Shown: positions 1 through 8,545 of the stretch, in pieces
Numbering within the stretch: position 1 is the first letter of the stretch
Layout of the letters: the number at the start of each line of letters is the position of its first letter
DNA from: Microbacterium abyssi
Lineage (GTDB): Bacteria; Actinomycetota; Actinomycetes; Actinomycetales; Microbacteriaceae
Length of the DNA stretch: 64,000 bases
NCBI RefSeq assembly: GCF_015277895.1
Contig: NZ_CP063815.1
Span: forward strand, 1,116,001 to 1,180,000
Direction of reading: 5' to 3'
Position numbers and translations under genes: made by a program
Notes under the pieces: generated by a model
Seen by the model: only the letters and a program-made list of their open reading frames with translations
What the model was told of the DNA's origin: nothing
The model's database searches: none

Positions 1-276
1 CAGCACCGCACCGGTGCCGAGACCGATCGCGAGGAGCAGATGCAGGAGCCGCACCCACAGTGCCGGTTCCCTGGGCTCGCCGACCGCCGACACCACGAAG
101 ATCACGTACCAGAACAGGAACGACACGATGACTGCGATCGTCCACCCCGTGAGGTATGCCAGGCCGGTGCGACGGGAGTCCTTCGAGAGGAGCACCCCGA
201 GGAGGGCCATGACGGCGAGTGGACTCGCGATCACCCCGAGAGCGATCGGGACGAGCTCCCACAGCACGGTCCTCAC
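1..276 (-). CDS. GAP/Sap-family membrane protein (cut by left edge)
   Basis: Ninety-two codons are visible before the window ends, so the C-terminus is missing. The start is a GTG at 276-274 that overlaps the TGA of the upstream gene (GTGA), so translational coupling is likely. The visible part is a polytopic membrane protein: hydrophobic stretches near residues 5-28, 35-58 and 70-92, with the pattern ELVPIALGVIASPLAVMALL followed by a basic loop. This resembles the GAP (GPL-addressing) / Sap family, whose mycobacterial members are needed for surface lipid export. The family call rests on my recognition of this N-terminus; the substrate is unknown. Confidence 0.6.
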   Translation of the reverse strand, partial: MRTVLWELVPIALGVIASPLAVMALLGVLLSKDSRRTGLAYLTGWTIAVIVSFLFWYVIFVVSAVGEPREPALWVRLLHLLLAIGLGTGAVL

Positions 277-1598
277 CCCTGGTCATCGGGGGCCTCGGCG
301 ACCGGGGACGGCGCCGGGCGACGGACGATCTCTACGATCAGGAACACCACGACGGCGGCGATGATCACGCCGATGACGCCGCCCAGCGTCGGCGGGCGAT
401 TCGTGAAGATCAGCAGAGCGGCGCCGATCGCCACCGCGGCGAGGATGGCGGATCGCCATCGTTCGACGAGCTCGCCGAAGCGGCCGGTGGTGAGACCTCG
501 ACGCTCGCCGGCGGCTCTGGTGGCGTCTGCTCCCTGTCTGGCGGCATCCCGCAGCGCACGCGCGGGGCGTGTCGAACCGGCCAGCCACGATCCGATGGCG
601 ATGAGCGCGCCGAGTACGGCAAGGGCGACGGCCGTCGACTGCAGAAGGACGGTGAGTTGCGCGAACAGCGCCGCCGCCGCGGCGGCCGGCATGACGGCGG
701 GGCTGACGGCGCCGATGAAGAACGACTGCCCGATTCCGATGCCGGCGGCGAACAGCGCGAACAGCAGTGCGAACAGCGCGGCGGTCCACGCCAGCGCATG
801 CACGGGGCGTCGCGCGACGCTCACCCCCGCGACGAGCAGGAGAAGAACGACCCAGGGCAGCCAGTACCCGGCCGCGACCGCCGTCGTGTACACGGTGCGC
901 ACGAGTACGAGCGCGTCCGCCTGCAGGATCGGGATCTCTCTGTCGATCTCCGGGATCAGATCGGCGATCGCGATGCCCCGGTCGGACAGCTCCTCCTTGA
1001 CCCTGACGGCCAGGACGCCCAGCTGCAGAGAGAGGGTGCCGTCCTCGGCGAGCTGCAGCGCCGCATTCGGGTCGCCCTGGATGAGCGCGACCGCGCGTTC
1101 GTGAGTCCGTCGAAGGGATCGCTCCCATATCTCGGCGAACGCAGGTGAGTCGACGATCTGGTCGACGACATCGCCGATCAGCGTCTGCACGCCCTGCGCG
1201 GCGGGACCCTCCAGCAGCCCGAGCGCGGCATCCGCCCGCGGTGGAAGGCCGAGTTCGCGCACCCCGTCGAACACCTCGCCGACGAGCTGCGGCACGTCGA
1301 TCTGGGTGGTGATCGCGGTCGTGACCTCGTCGGCGACGAAGGCCTGCACCTCTGGACTCTCCGCCAGCGGCGCGAACGTCGAGACGAACTGATCGGTGTC
1401 CACGAGCTGAAGCCGTGCCCAGGTGCCGAGTGCCGCGACCGGCGCCAGCAGCAGCCCGACGGCGATCAGAACGACGGCGAGAGCCGTGCGTGCCCGGCCG
1501 CGACCTGAAACGGGCTCGACCGGAGCGCCCATGCGCAGCCGCTCGTTCTCCTGCTCGAGATCGGCGACTCGACGTCGCAGTTCGTCAGCTTCGCTCAT
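273..1598 (-). CDS. conserved actinobacterial membrane protein, function unknown
   Basis: The 441-residue product has a short charged N-terminal coiled-coil-like segment (residues 1-23, heptad-like ELRRRVADLEQENERLRM). A first membrane segment lies at about 39-61, then a soluble domain of about 185 residues (62-247), then about five more membrane segments near 248-262, 267-292, 320-343, 385-399 and 406-425. The soluble part begins TDQFVSTFAPLAESPEVQ and is probably extracytoplasmic, given its position between membrane segments. I recognise no catalytic motif. It is coupled by a 4-base overlap to the downstream GAP-like gene, which suggests the two act together at the envelope. A palindrome lies 26-41 bases upstream of its start. 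Confidence 0.75.
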   Translation of the reverse strand: MSEADELRRRVADLEQENERLRMGAPVEPVSGRGRARTALAVVLIAVGLLLAPVAALGTWARLQLVDTDQFVSTFAPLAESPEVQAFVADEVTTAITTQIDVPQLVGEVFDGVRELGLPPRADAALGLLEGPAAQGVQTLIGDVVDQIVDSPAFAEIWERSLRRTHERAVALIQGDPNAALQLAEDGTLSLQLGVLAVRVKEELSDRGIAIADLIPEIDREIPILQADALVLVRTVYTTAVAAGYWLPWVVLLLLVAGVSVARRPVHALAWTAALFALLFALFAAGIGIGQSFFIGAVSPAVMPAAAAAALFAQLTVLLQSTAVALAVLGALIAIGSWLAGSTRPARALRDAARQGADATRAAGERRGLTTGRFGELVERWRSAILAAVAIGAALLIFTNRPPTLGGVIGVIIAAVVVFLIVEIVRRPAPSPVAEAPDDQG

Positions 1599-1623
1599 GA
1601 TGCCCGCCCGCCCGCAGAACAGT

Positions 1624-1639
1624 GGTGTCGTGCGACACC
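1624..1639. promoter_or_regulatory. 16-bp palindrome upstream of the 441-aa membrane protein gene
   Basis: Arms GGTGTCG (1624-1630) and CGACACC (1633-1639) are separated by two bases. The site lies 26-41 bases upstream of the ATG at 1598 on the minus strand, where an operator would be expected. No cognate regulator can be named from the sequence. Confidence 0.4.
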
Positions 1640-1667
1640 GTATGGGCGACGTGACCGTGCCGGGCTG

Positions 1668-1696
1668 CGCTGCTCACCCGACGCGGGTGAGCAGCG
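1668..1696 (-). terminator. stem-loop terminator after the biotinylated carboxylase subunit gene
   Basis: A perfect 13-bp stem (1668-1680 with 1684-1696) closes a 3-base loop, 7 bases beyond the stop codon at 1703. There is no T-tract, which is common for actinobacterial stem-loop terminators. Confidence 0.7.
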
Positions 1697-1702
1697 GGCG
1701 GG

Positions 1703-3466
1703 TCAGCTGATGGTCAGCAGCTGGTGACCGGCCGCGACAGTGCTCCCGGCATCCGCGTTGATGTTGCCGATGACGCCGTCCTTGTGCGCCTGCATCGGCT
1801 GCTCCATCTTCATCGCCTCGAGCACCACCACGAGGTCGCCCTTGACGACCTGCTGGCCCTCCTCGACGGCGATCTTGACGACGGTGGCCTGCATCGGCGA
1901 CTTCACGGCGTCGCCGGAGGCTCCGGCCGAGGCTGTGGTGGCGTGGCTGCGGCGCGACGGCGGGACGGCGGCGGGGCGGCCGGCTGTGCCGGCGGCGACC
2001 GTCACGCGATCGGGCAGGCTCACCTCGAGGCGCTTGCCTGCGACCTCGACGACGACCGTGTGCCGGCTCTCGGCGGCGGTGGGCGACTCCAGTTCGCCGT
2101 CCCAGGCCGGGATGTCGTTGTCGAACTCGGTCTCGATCCAGCGGGTGTAGACGCCGAACTCGCCGCTCTCGGCGGTGAACGCGGCATCCCGAACGACCTT
2201 GCGGTGGAACGGCAGGACGGTCGGGAGCCCGGCGACCTCGAACTCGTCGAGAGCGCGGCGGGCGCGCTCCAGCGCCTCCTCGCGGCTCTTGCCCGTGACG
2301 ATGATCTTCGCCAGCAGCGAGTCGAAGGCGCCGGAGACCGAGTCGCCGGCGGTGACGCCCGAATCGAGTCGGATGCCGGGACCGCCGAAGGTCTTGAAGA
2401 CGTGGATGGGGCCGGGCTGGGGGAGGAAACCGCGACCCGGGTCCTCGCCGTTGATGCGGAACTCGAACGAGTGACCGCTCGGGGTCGGGTCGTCGTAGTC
2501 GATGGTGCCGCCCGCGGCGATGCGGAACTGCTCGCGCACCAGGTCGATGCCGGTGATCTCCTCGGAGACCGGATGCTCGACCTGCAGGCGGGTGTTGACC
2601 TCGAGGAACGACACGGTGCCGTCGGCGCCGATGAGGAACTCGCAGGTGCCGGCGCCCACGTAGCCGACCTCCTTGAGGATCGCCTTGGACGCCGCGTACA
2701 GCTGGCGGTTCTGCTCCTCGGTGAGGAACGGCGCCGGCGCCTCTTCGACGAGCTTCTGGTGGCGGCGCTGCAGCGAGCAGTCGCGCGTCGAGATGACGAC
2801 GACGTTGCCTTCGGCATCCGCCAGACACTGGGTCTCGACGTGACGCGGCTTGTCGAGATACTTCTCGACGAAGCACTCACCGCGGCCGAAGGCGGCGACG
2901 GCCTCACGGGTGGCCGACTCGAACTGCTCCGCGACCTCGTCGAGCTCGCGGGCGACCTTCAGGCCTCGTCCGCCGCCGCCGTACGCGGCCTTGATCGCGA
3001 TCGGCAGGCCGTGCTCCTTCGCGAACGCGATGACCTCGTCGGCTGTCTCGACAGGGCCCGGAGTGCCGGGGGCGAGCGGCGCGCCGACCTTCTCGGCGAC
3101 GTGGCGGGCGGTGACCTTGTCGCCGAGTGACTCGATGGCGTCGGGTGACGGGCCGATCCAGGTGATGCCGGCGGCGATCACGGCACGGGCGAAATCGGCG
3201 TTCTCGGCGAGGAAGCCGTAGCCGGGGTGCACGGCGTCGGCACCGGAGCGACGGGCGATCGAGAGGATCTTCTCGATCTGCAGGTAGGTGGTCGCGCTCG
3301 TCTCGCCGCCGAGAGCGTATGCCTCGTCCGCGAGCCTCGTGTGCAGCGCGTCGCGGTCCTGGTCTGCGTAGACGGCGACCGAGGAGATCCCGGAATCGCG
3401 AGCGGCACGGATGATGCGTACGGCGATCTCTCCGCGGTTGGCGATGAGCACCTTCTCGATGGGCAT
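1703..3466 (-). CDS. accA3: acyl-CoA carboxylase biotinylated alpha subunit (biotin carboxylase + BCCP)
   Basis: This subunit carboxylates its own biotin with ATP and bicarbonate and passes the carboxyl group to a beta subunit, feeding malonyl-CoA and methylmalonyl-CoA to lipid synthesis. The 587-residue protein starts [20 protein letters not shown], the typical biotin carboxylase N-terminus. The ATP-grasp domain follows (glycine-rich loop YGGGGRGLK), then the C-terminal domain (EFRINGEDP). A biotinyl domain closes the protein with EAMKM and acceptor Lys553. A longer frame runs upstream, but ATG 3466 fits the family N-terminus and has a TAGGCT hexamer at 3479-3474, 7 bases away, implying a leaderless transcript. 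Its likely partners AccD and AccE lie at 12982-14780. The length is close to that of mycobacterial AccA3. Confidence 0.95.
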   Translation of the reverse strand: MPIEKVLIANRGEIAVRIIRAARDSGISSVAVYADQDRDALHTRLADEAYALGGETSATTYLQIEKILSIARRSGADAVHPGYGFLAENADFARAVIAAGITWIGPSPDAIESLGDKVTARHVAEKVGAPLAPGTPGPVETADEVIAFAKEHGLPIAIKAAYGGGGRGLKVARELDEVAEQFESATREAVAAFGRGECFVEKYLDKPRHVETQCLADAEGNVVVISTRDCSLQRRHQKLVEEAPAPFLTEEQNRQLYAASKAILKEVGYVGAGTCEFLIGADGTVSFLEVNTRLQVEHPVSEEITGIDLVREQFRIAAGGTIDYDDPTPSGHSFEFRINGEDPGRGFLPQPGPIHVFKTFGGPGIRLDSGVTAGDSVSGAFDSLLAKIIVTGKSREEALERARRALDEFEVAGLPTVLPFHRKVVRDAAFTAESGEFGVYTRWIETEFDNDIPAWDGELESPTAAESRHTVVVEVAGKRLEVSLPDRVTVAAGTAGRPAAVPPSRRSHATTASAGASGDAVKSPMQATVVKIAVEEGQQVVKGDLVVVLEAMKMEQPMQAHKDGVIGNINADAGSTVAAGHQLLTIS

Positions 3467-3544
3467 GAGTGCCAGCCTAGCGAGATCGGACGCGATCCTT
3501 TTGAGCACTCTCCACAAGAAATCCTCGAAAACGTCGCGGAATGT

Positions 3545-4186
3545 CTACGACCACAGATCCGTCCACGGCACGTCGAGCTGCCGTGCCAGGCGACGGATGG
3601 TCGACAGCGACATGCCTACGACCGTGGAGGGGTCGCCGTCGACTCGCGTGATGAACGCGCCGCCGAGGCTGTCGACGGTGAACGCGCCGGCGACGTGAAG
3701 CGGTTCGCCGCTGGCGACGTACGCGGCGATCTCCTCGTCGGTGATGTCATCCGCGAAGGTCACGGACGCTTCGGCGACGGCGGTCGCCTCGCGCGGCTCG
3801 TGCCCGGGCTGCAGCCGGAAGACGGAGTGGCCGGAATGCAGGATGCCGGTCGCACCGCGCATGTCGCGCCAGCGCCTGGTCGCCTCCTCAGCTGTGTACG
3901 GCTTGCCGTAGACGCGGCCACCGAGGGCGAACATCGAGTCGCCGCCGATCACGATGCCGTCGAATGCCGGTTCATCGGCCGCGACCCGGACCGCGACATC
4001 GGCGGCCTTGGCACGGGCGAGCAGCAGCACGAGCTCGTCCGGTGGAAGATCGCCGCCGCGTTCGGTGGCAGCCTGGGCGGTCACGGCATCCTCGTCGGTC
4101 TCGGGGGCGCGCGTGAGCGGTTCGATGCCCGCCTGTCGCAGCAGCATCAGGCGGGCAGGCGAAGTGGAGGCGAGACAGACCTGCAT
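3545..4186 (-). CDS. maf: Maf-family nucleoside triphosphate pyrophosphatase
   Basis: The 213-residue protein starts MQVCLASTSPARLMLLRQAG, the Maf signature S(T)SP.R..LL. It continues with GGDSMFALGGRVYGKP, matching the conserved D and the G.(V/I).GKP segment. Maf proteins hydrolyse non-canonical or modified (d)NTPs to monophosphates and are linked to septum control in some bacteria. ATG 4186 was chosen over a much longer upstream frame because homologs begin here and because TACGGT at 4198-4193 lies 6 bases away. It sits next to the biotinylated carboxylase gene, as in other actinobacteria where maf lies between accE and accA3. Confidence 0.93.
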   Translation of the reverse strand: MQVCLASTSPARLMLLRQAGIEPLTRAPETDEDAVTAQAATERGGDLPPDELVLLLARAKAADVAVRVAADEPAFDGIVIGGDSMFALGGRVYGKPYTAEEATRRWRDMRGATGILHSGHSVFRLQPGHEPREATAVAEASVTFADDITDEEIAAYVASGEPLHVAGAFTVDSLGGAFITRVDGDPSTVVGMSLSTIRRLARQLDVPWTDLWS

Positions 4187-4225
4187 GACTCCACCGTATC
4201 GTCGCGCGAACCGTATCCTCGAAGG

Positions 4226-5425
4226 ATGGCCTCTTCCGCATCCGCACTGCTCGACCTCGATATCACCGGCATCGCGCACGGCGGCACGTTCATCGCTCGC
4301 CACGAGGGCCGAGTGGTGTTCGTCTCGGACGCCATCCCCGGCGAGCGCGTGCGCGCGCGCATCACGGACGACGCGAAGGCATCGTTCTGGCGCGCCGAGA
4401 CCGTCGAGGTGCTGGATGCCTCCCCGCACCGCCGCCCGCACGTGTGGCCGGAGGCGGACGTCTCCCTGGACCCGGACGAGCGGGCCGGCGGTGCCGACCT
4501 CGGTCACATCGACCTCGACCACCAGCGCGTCCTGAAGCGCCAGGTGCTCGACGAGGCGCTCGACAAGTTCGCCGGCGGCGGTCTGGAAGCTCCGGAAGTG
4601 GCCGCCGTCGACGACTCCGACGGCACCGGGTGGCGCACGCGCGTCTCGCTGCACGTCGACGCCGAGGGCGTCGTCGGGCCCTACGCTGCCCGCAGCCACC
4701 GAGTGATCCCGGTCCGGTCGCTGCCGCTCGCGCGACCACGCGTCGCCGCCGAGGCGCTGTCGCTGCGGAACGCCAAGCAGGGGCGCATCGATCTGGTCGA
4801 GTCGGCGGACGGCGAGGTGCACGTGCTGCGGCGTCCGGAGCGCGGCAAGCGCCCCGCCGCGCGGGTGATCTCCGAGCGGGTGGGCGAGCGCTCGTTCCGG
4901 GTGGACGCCGACGGCTTCTGGCAGGTGCATCCGCACGCGGCATCCACTCTGGACGCGGCCGTGCGCGCGGCGCTCGCCGGCCGGGTCGACCCGGAGGCCA
5001 CGCATCTCGACCTCTACGGCGGCGTCGGGCTGCTGGCATCCTCGCTCGCCGCGGCGGGCGCCACCGACATCGTCACGGTCGAGTCCAGCCGGGCTGCTAC
5101 CGCTCACGCGCAGGAGAACCTCGCCGACCTCGACGCGACCGCAGTGACGGCGCGGGTCGACCGCTACCTCGCGGGGCTCCCGGACGGAGCGCGGGCCGGT
5201 GCCGTCGTTCTCGACCCACCGCGCGCGGGCGCCGGGCGCGCGGTGGTCGAAGGTGTCCATGCCCTCCAACCGGATGCCGTCGTCTACGTGGCCTGCGACC
5301 CCGTGGCCCTGGCGCGAGACCTCGCAACATTCCGCGGTCTCGGCTGGGAAGTGGGCTCGCTCCAGGCGTTCGACCTGTTCCCGCACTCGCACCACATCGA
5401 GGCCGTCGCGCTGCTGACCCGTTGA
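4226..5425 (+). CDS. TrmA/RumA-like class I SAM-dependent RNA methyltransferase
   Basis: The 399-residue protein has an N-terminal TRAM-like beta-barrel (about 1-60, with GIAHGGTFIARHEGRVVFV and PGERVRARI). A Rossmann methyltransferase domain follows, with LDLYGGVGLLASSLAAAGA as the SAM-binding motif, LDPPRAGAG as motif IV, and YVACDP carrying the expected catalytic cysteine of RNA m5U methyltransferases. The four-cysteine iron-sulphur motif of RlmD is not visible. The probable reaction is 5-methylation of uridine in tRNA or rRNA; the exact target cannot be read from sequence. TATCCT at 4214-4219 ends 6 bases before ATG, and no Shine-Dalgarno sequence is apparent. Confidence 0.88.
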   Translation: MASSASALLDLDITGIAHGGTFIARHEGRVVFVSDAIPGERVRARITDDAKASFWRAETVEVLDASPHRRPHVWPEADVSLDPDERAGGADLGHIDLDHQRVLKRQVLDEALDKFAGGGLEAPEVAAVDDSDGTGWRTRVSLHVDAEGVVGPYAARSHRVIPVRSLPLARPRVAAEALSLRNAKQGRIDLVESADGEVHVLRRPERGKRPAARVISERVGERSFRVDADGFWQVHPHAASTLDAAVRAALAGRVDPEATHLDLYGGVGLLASSLAAAGATDIVTVESSRAATAHAQENLADLDATAVTARVDRYLAGLPDGARAGAVVLDPPRAGAGRAVVEGVHALQPDAVVYVACDPVALARDLATFRGLGWEVGSLQAFDLFPHSHHIEAVALLTR

Positions 5426-5453
5426 ATCCTCAGCAGATCGATAGGCTGAGCAC

Positions 5454-6116
5454 ATGAGCACTGTCGCGTTCATCGACGATCACGAGTCCGTCCGGCTGGG
5501 ACTGGAACTCGCGTGCGAGCGCGCCGGCGAGGGGACCGTCGTCTTCTCGGGCAGCACGGTCGGCTCCTACCTCGACTGGCGGGCGACGCCAGGATCGAGG
5601 CCCGCCGATGTGGTGGTGCTCGATCTGACCCTGGGCGATGGGACGACCGTCACCGAGAACGTGACAGCTCTCGTCGCCGACGGCGCGAGTGTGGTCATAC
5701 ACAGCGTCGCCGACCGTCCCGCCGCGGTGCGTGAGGCCCTCGCGGCCGGCGCAGCCGGAGTGGTGAGCAAGTCCTCCGCCCTCGACGATGTGGTCGACGC
5801 GATCCGCACCGTCGCGCGCGGCGACGCCCTCAACAACGTGGAATGGGCCAGCGCCGTCGAAGGCGACAGGGAGTTCGCCGACGCGCAGCTGTCGGTGCGG
5901 GAGCGCGACGTGCTGCGCCTGTATGCGGCGGGCCTCCCGCTGAAGGCCGTCGCAGAGCGGCTCGGCGTCGCGTACTCCACGGCCAAGGAGAACATCACGC
6001 GCGTACGGGTGAAGTACGTCGAGGTGGGCCGCCCGGCGCCCACGAAGGTCGACCTGCTCCGCCGGGCCATGGAAGACGGCATCGTCTCCCCCGACGGGGC
6101 GACGAGTGTCGGCTGA
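5454..6116 (+). CDS. NarL/FixJ-type response regulator
   Basis: The 220-residue protein has a receiver domain with acidic pair DD (IDDHESVRLGLE), phosphoacceptor Asp57 in VVVLDLTLGD, and the KS switch region (VVSKSS). A LuxR-type helix-turn-helix sits at the C-terminus (LSVRERDVLRLYAAGLPLKAVAERLGVAY). It should be phosphorylated by the kinase encoded immediately downstream, whose GTG overlaps this gene's 3' end by 11 bases. TAGGCT at 5442-5447 ends 6 bases before ATG, so the transcript is probably leaderless. Targets are unknown. Confidence 0.92.
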   Translation: MSTVAFIDDHESVRLGLELACERAGEGTVVFSGSTVGSYLDWRATPGSRPADVVVLDLTLGDGTTVTENVTALVADGASVVIHSVADRPAAVREALAAGAAGVVSKSSALDDVVDAIRTVARGDALNNVEWASAVEGDREFADAQLSVRERDVLRLYAAGLPLKAVAERLGVAYSTAKENITRVRVKYVEVGRPAPTKVDLLRRAMEDGIVSPDGATSVG

Positions 6117-7338
6117 CGCCGCGCTGCGCGAGGCGTGGGGGCGGATCCCATCACCGGGTACCGCGGACACCGCGTTCGAACGATTCACCGGAAAGCGGAT
6201 GGAGCGCATCCTCGCCACCGTCGTGGCGATCGGCTCCGCGATCCTGGGCGCTCAGGCGCTCATCTCCGCGATCGGGGGCATGACCGAGCGCACCTCCGGC
6301 GTGCAGATCATGCTGCTGGTGGCCGTCTACGTGCCGCTGGTGGGGATGCTGGTCGCGTGCGCCATCGGACGCGGTGTGCGTGTGGCCGGCGGTGCCTTCG
6401 CGATCGTCTACGTGGTCGCTCTCGCAATGTGGCCGTTCGTGCTCGAGTCCGACGGTGCCAAGGAGAGCCAGCCGTGGATCTTCTTCCTGGTCAACGTCGG
6501 CGTCGTCGCGGCGCTGCTGGCGTTCCCGATCTGGGCGCAGCTGGTCTGGGCGCTCGGGGTGCCGTTGGTCTACGGCTACGTGCGCCTCGTCGAGGGGGAG
6601 TTCACCGCCACGTTCTGGACGACCACGGCGTTCGACGTGTCGTTCACCATCATCCTGGGGCTCGTCATCATCGCGCTCGGCTGGATGTTCCGCTCCGTCG
6701 CCGCCGGGGTCGACGAGGCCCGCGGGAAGGCCGTCGCCTCCTACGCCTCGGCGGCGGCAGCCGCGGCGGCCGAAGAGGAGCGGGTCGCGATGGCCGCACT
6801 CATGCACGACAGCGTGCTGGCCGCGCTGCTGGCCGCGGAGCGCGCCGACTCCGACCGGGCGAGGGATCTCGCCGTCGCGATGGCCAGGGAGGCGCTCACC
6901 CGGCTGGCGAACACCGAGGCCGCGGTCGCCCAGGAGGGCAGCGACGACCCGGTCGGCACCGCGCTCATCGTCGCCGAGCTTCGCAGGGCGCTGTCCGAAC
7001 TCGGCGCCGACGCGATCGTCGAGGAGCGGGGCTCCGCCGGCCTCGTTCCCGGTAAGGCCGCGCGGGCCATCGTGCTCGCGGCTCGGCAGGCGATCGGCAA
7101 CGCGATCGCCCATGCGCAGGGCAGAGGGCTGCACATCGTCGCGGAGGGCGACGGGGATGACAGCGTCACCGTCACCGTGATCGACACCGGCCCCGGCTTC
7201 GACATGGCGTCGATCGGCGAGGACCGGCTCGGCATCCGCGCCTCGATCCTGGCCAGGATGGCGGCTGTCGCAGGCAGCGCGACGGTCGACTCGGATTCGA
7301 CGGGCACGCGGATCGTGCTCGGATGGGAGCGCACGTGA
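6106..7338 (+). CDS. membrane sensor histidine kinase (HisKA_3 type)
   Basis: The 410-residue protein has an N-terminal membrane domain of about five to six helices (roughly residues 35-200). The dimerisation helix carries LMHDSVLAAL, with His234 as the expected phosphorylation site. A HATPase domain follows, with an N-box-like GNAIAHA and the DTGPGFD G1 motif near the C-terminus. The start is GTG at 6106, inside the end of the response regulator gene. No extracellular sensing domain is apparent, so the signal may be membrane-borne. It is coupled through GTGA to the next gene. Confidence 0.9.
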   Translation: MSADAALREAWGRIPSPGTADTAFERFTGKRMERILATVVAIGSAILGAQALISAIGGMTERTSGVQIMLLVAVYVPLVGMLVACAIGRGVRVAGGAFAIVYVVALAMWPFVLESDGAKESQPWIFFLVNVGVVAALLAFPIWAQLVWALGVPLVYGYVRLVEGEFTATFWTTTAFDVSFTIILGLVIIALGWMFRSVAAGVDEARGKAVASYASAAAAAAAEEERVAMAALMHDSVLAALLAAERADSDRARDLAVAMAREALTRLANTEAAVAQEGSDDPVGTALIVAELRRALSELGADAIVEERGSAGLVPGKAARAIVLAARQAIGNAIAHAQGRGLHIVAEGDGDDSVTVTVIDTGPGFDMASIGEDRLGIRASILARMAAVAGSATVDSDSTGTRIVLGWERT

Positions 7339-8348
7339 ACCGCTCCGTGCGCGGCGTGGCCACAGCGCTCGCCGTGGGCTTCGCCATCTACTTCGCGGCC
7401 CGCGCCGTCTGGTGGACGGTGCAGCCGGTCGCGCCGCTGCTGATGGTGGCATCGATCCTGCTCTACCTGGCGATCGTCGTCACGACGGTTCTGGTCGAGA
7501 CGCCGGACGGCGTGCGGATGCCGGTCTGGTGGGGCGTCGTCGCCGTCGCCGCGAGCATCGCCATCCCGATCATGGTCAACGCCTCCCTGCTGCCGCTGCA
7601 TCGGACCGCGCCCTTCGCGACCTCGTACATCGGCGGGATCGGAGTGCTGGCAGTGGTGTGCATCGTCCGCCGACGCCCCTTGGCCGGCTGGCTGGTGCTC
7701 GCCGCTCTCGCAGTCTCGTCATCGGTGTACCTGGGCCTGTTCGTCGCCTTGGAGCTCGGCTTGGTCGGGTCGATCATGTGGGCGGTGGTCGCGCAGCTCC
7801 TCGTGCTGTTCTGGGACCGTGCGGTGCACGACACCGAGCACCTCGCCGACATCCAGCGCGCAGTGTCCTCCTGGCACGCGATCCAGCTCGTACGTCAGCG
7901 GGAACGTCGGCTGCGGGTGCAGTACGCCCTCGCATCGGCCGGCCCGGTGCTCGCCAGGACGGTGGCCGCGCACGGCCGGCTCACGGACGAGGAGCGGCAC
8001 GACGCGCGCATGGCCGAGGGCCGGTTGCGCGATGAGCTTCGGGGTGCCAGCCTGCTCAACGACGCGGTACGCGATGCGATCCGTGAGGTACGGCTGCGCG
8101 GCAGCGCCGTCACGGTGTTCGACGAGGGCGGCCTGGACGAACTCGACGAGGATCGCCGGGATCAGATCCGGGACGAGCTGGCCGACGTCCTCACGAACGC
8201 GGATGCGGAGCGGATCATCATACGCTCGCCCAGGGACGCGCATGCCGCCGTCACCGTGGTCGGGCGGACGGGCGCAGGAGATTCCTCTGATGAGGACGCC
8301 GTGGGGCTGTGGCACGTGATCCCGCGCGAGGCGGATGCCGCGAAGTGA
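7335..8348 (+). CDS. membrane protein resembling a degenerate histidine kinase
   Basis: I place the start at GTG 7335, which overlaps the kinase stop as GTGA; an in-frame ATG at 7323 is the alternative. The product (about 337 residues) has roughly six membrane helices in its first 165 residues, then a charged helical linker (HDTEHLADIQRAV). The C-terminal half is laid out like a kinase core but has no MHD-type phosphoacceptor and no GxGxG ATP-binding motif. This is an inference from layout rather than a recognised family. It could be a co-sensor or scaffold for the upstream two-component pair. Confidence 0.65.
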   Translation: MNRSVRGVATALAVGFAIYFAARAVWWTVQPVAPLLMVASILLYLAIVVTTVLVETPDGVRMPVWWGVVAVAASIAIPIMVNASLLPLHRTAPFATSYIGGIGVLAVVCIVRRRPLAGWLVLAALAVSSSVYLGLFVALELGLVGSIMWAVVAQLLVLFWDRAVHDTEHLADIQRAVSSWHAIQLVRQRERRLRVQYALASAGPVLARTVAAHGRLTDEERHDARMAEGRLRDELRGASLLNDAVRDAIREVRLRGSAVTVFDEGGLDELDEDRRDQIRDELADVLTNADAERIIIRSPRDAHAAVTVVGRTGAGDSSDEDAVGLWHVIPREADAAK

Positions 8349-8353
8349 GAGAG

Positions 8354-8386
8354 GGCGAGGGGCGGCGAAGCCGCCCGCCCCTCGCC
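8354..8386 (+). terminator. GC-rich stem-loop after the two-component operon
   Basis: GGCGAGGGGC (8354-8363) pairs with GCCCCTCGCC (8377-8386), and GGC/GCC pairs continue inside with a short bulge. It starts 6 bases after the stop codon at 8348. No T-tract is present. Confidence 0.65.
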
Positions 8387-8545
8387 GGATGCGGTGAAGT
8401 TACCCGAAAACCCACCGCCGGAGATCGATCACCGTCTGCCTACCCTGGGGCAGAGAGACCGATCGAACGCGAAGCGTCGACTACAGTCTGACCGAGCCTC
8501 AGGAGGTTTGTCTGTAGGTATTTCGGGGGACACGGATTCGCGTGA
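8387..8545. other. upstream region of the ROK regulator gene
   Basis: There is no gene here. A TACAGT hexamer at 8482-8487 could be a -10 element, giving a leader of about 50-70 bases. A strong AGGAGG at 8501-8506 is followed by no ATG or GTG at ribosome-binding distance, so its role is unclear. No riboswitch-like fold was recognised. Confidence 0.3.

Noticed and set aside
3545..5473. 642-codon minus frame with Maf at its C-terminus
   Set aside because: The N-terminal part is antisense to the TrmA-like gene; Maf begins at 4186 with a leaderless -10.
8501..8506. AGGAGG as ribosome-binding site of a leader peptide or of the ROK gene
   Set aside because: No ATG or GTG follows at 5-10 bases, and the ROK start is at least 39 bases away.
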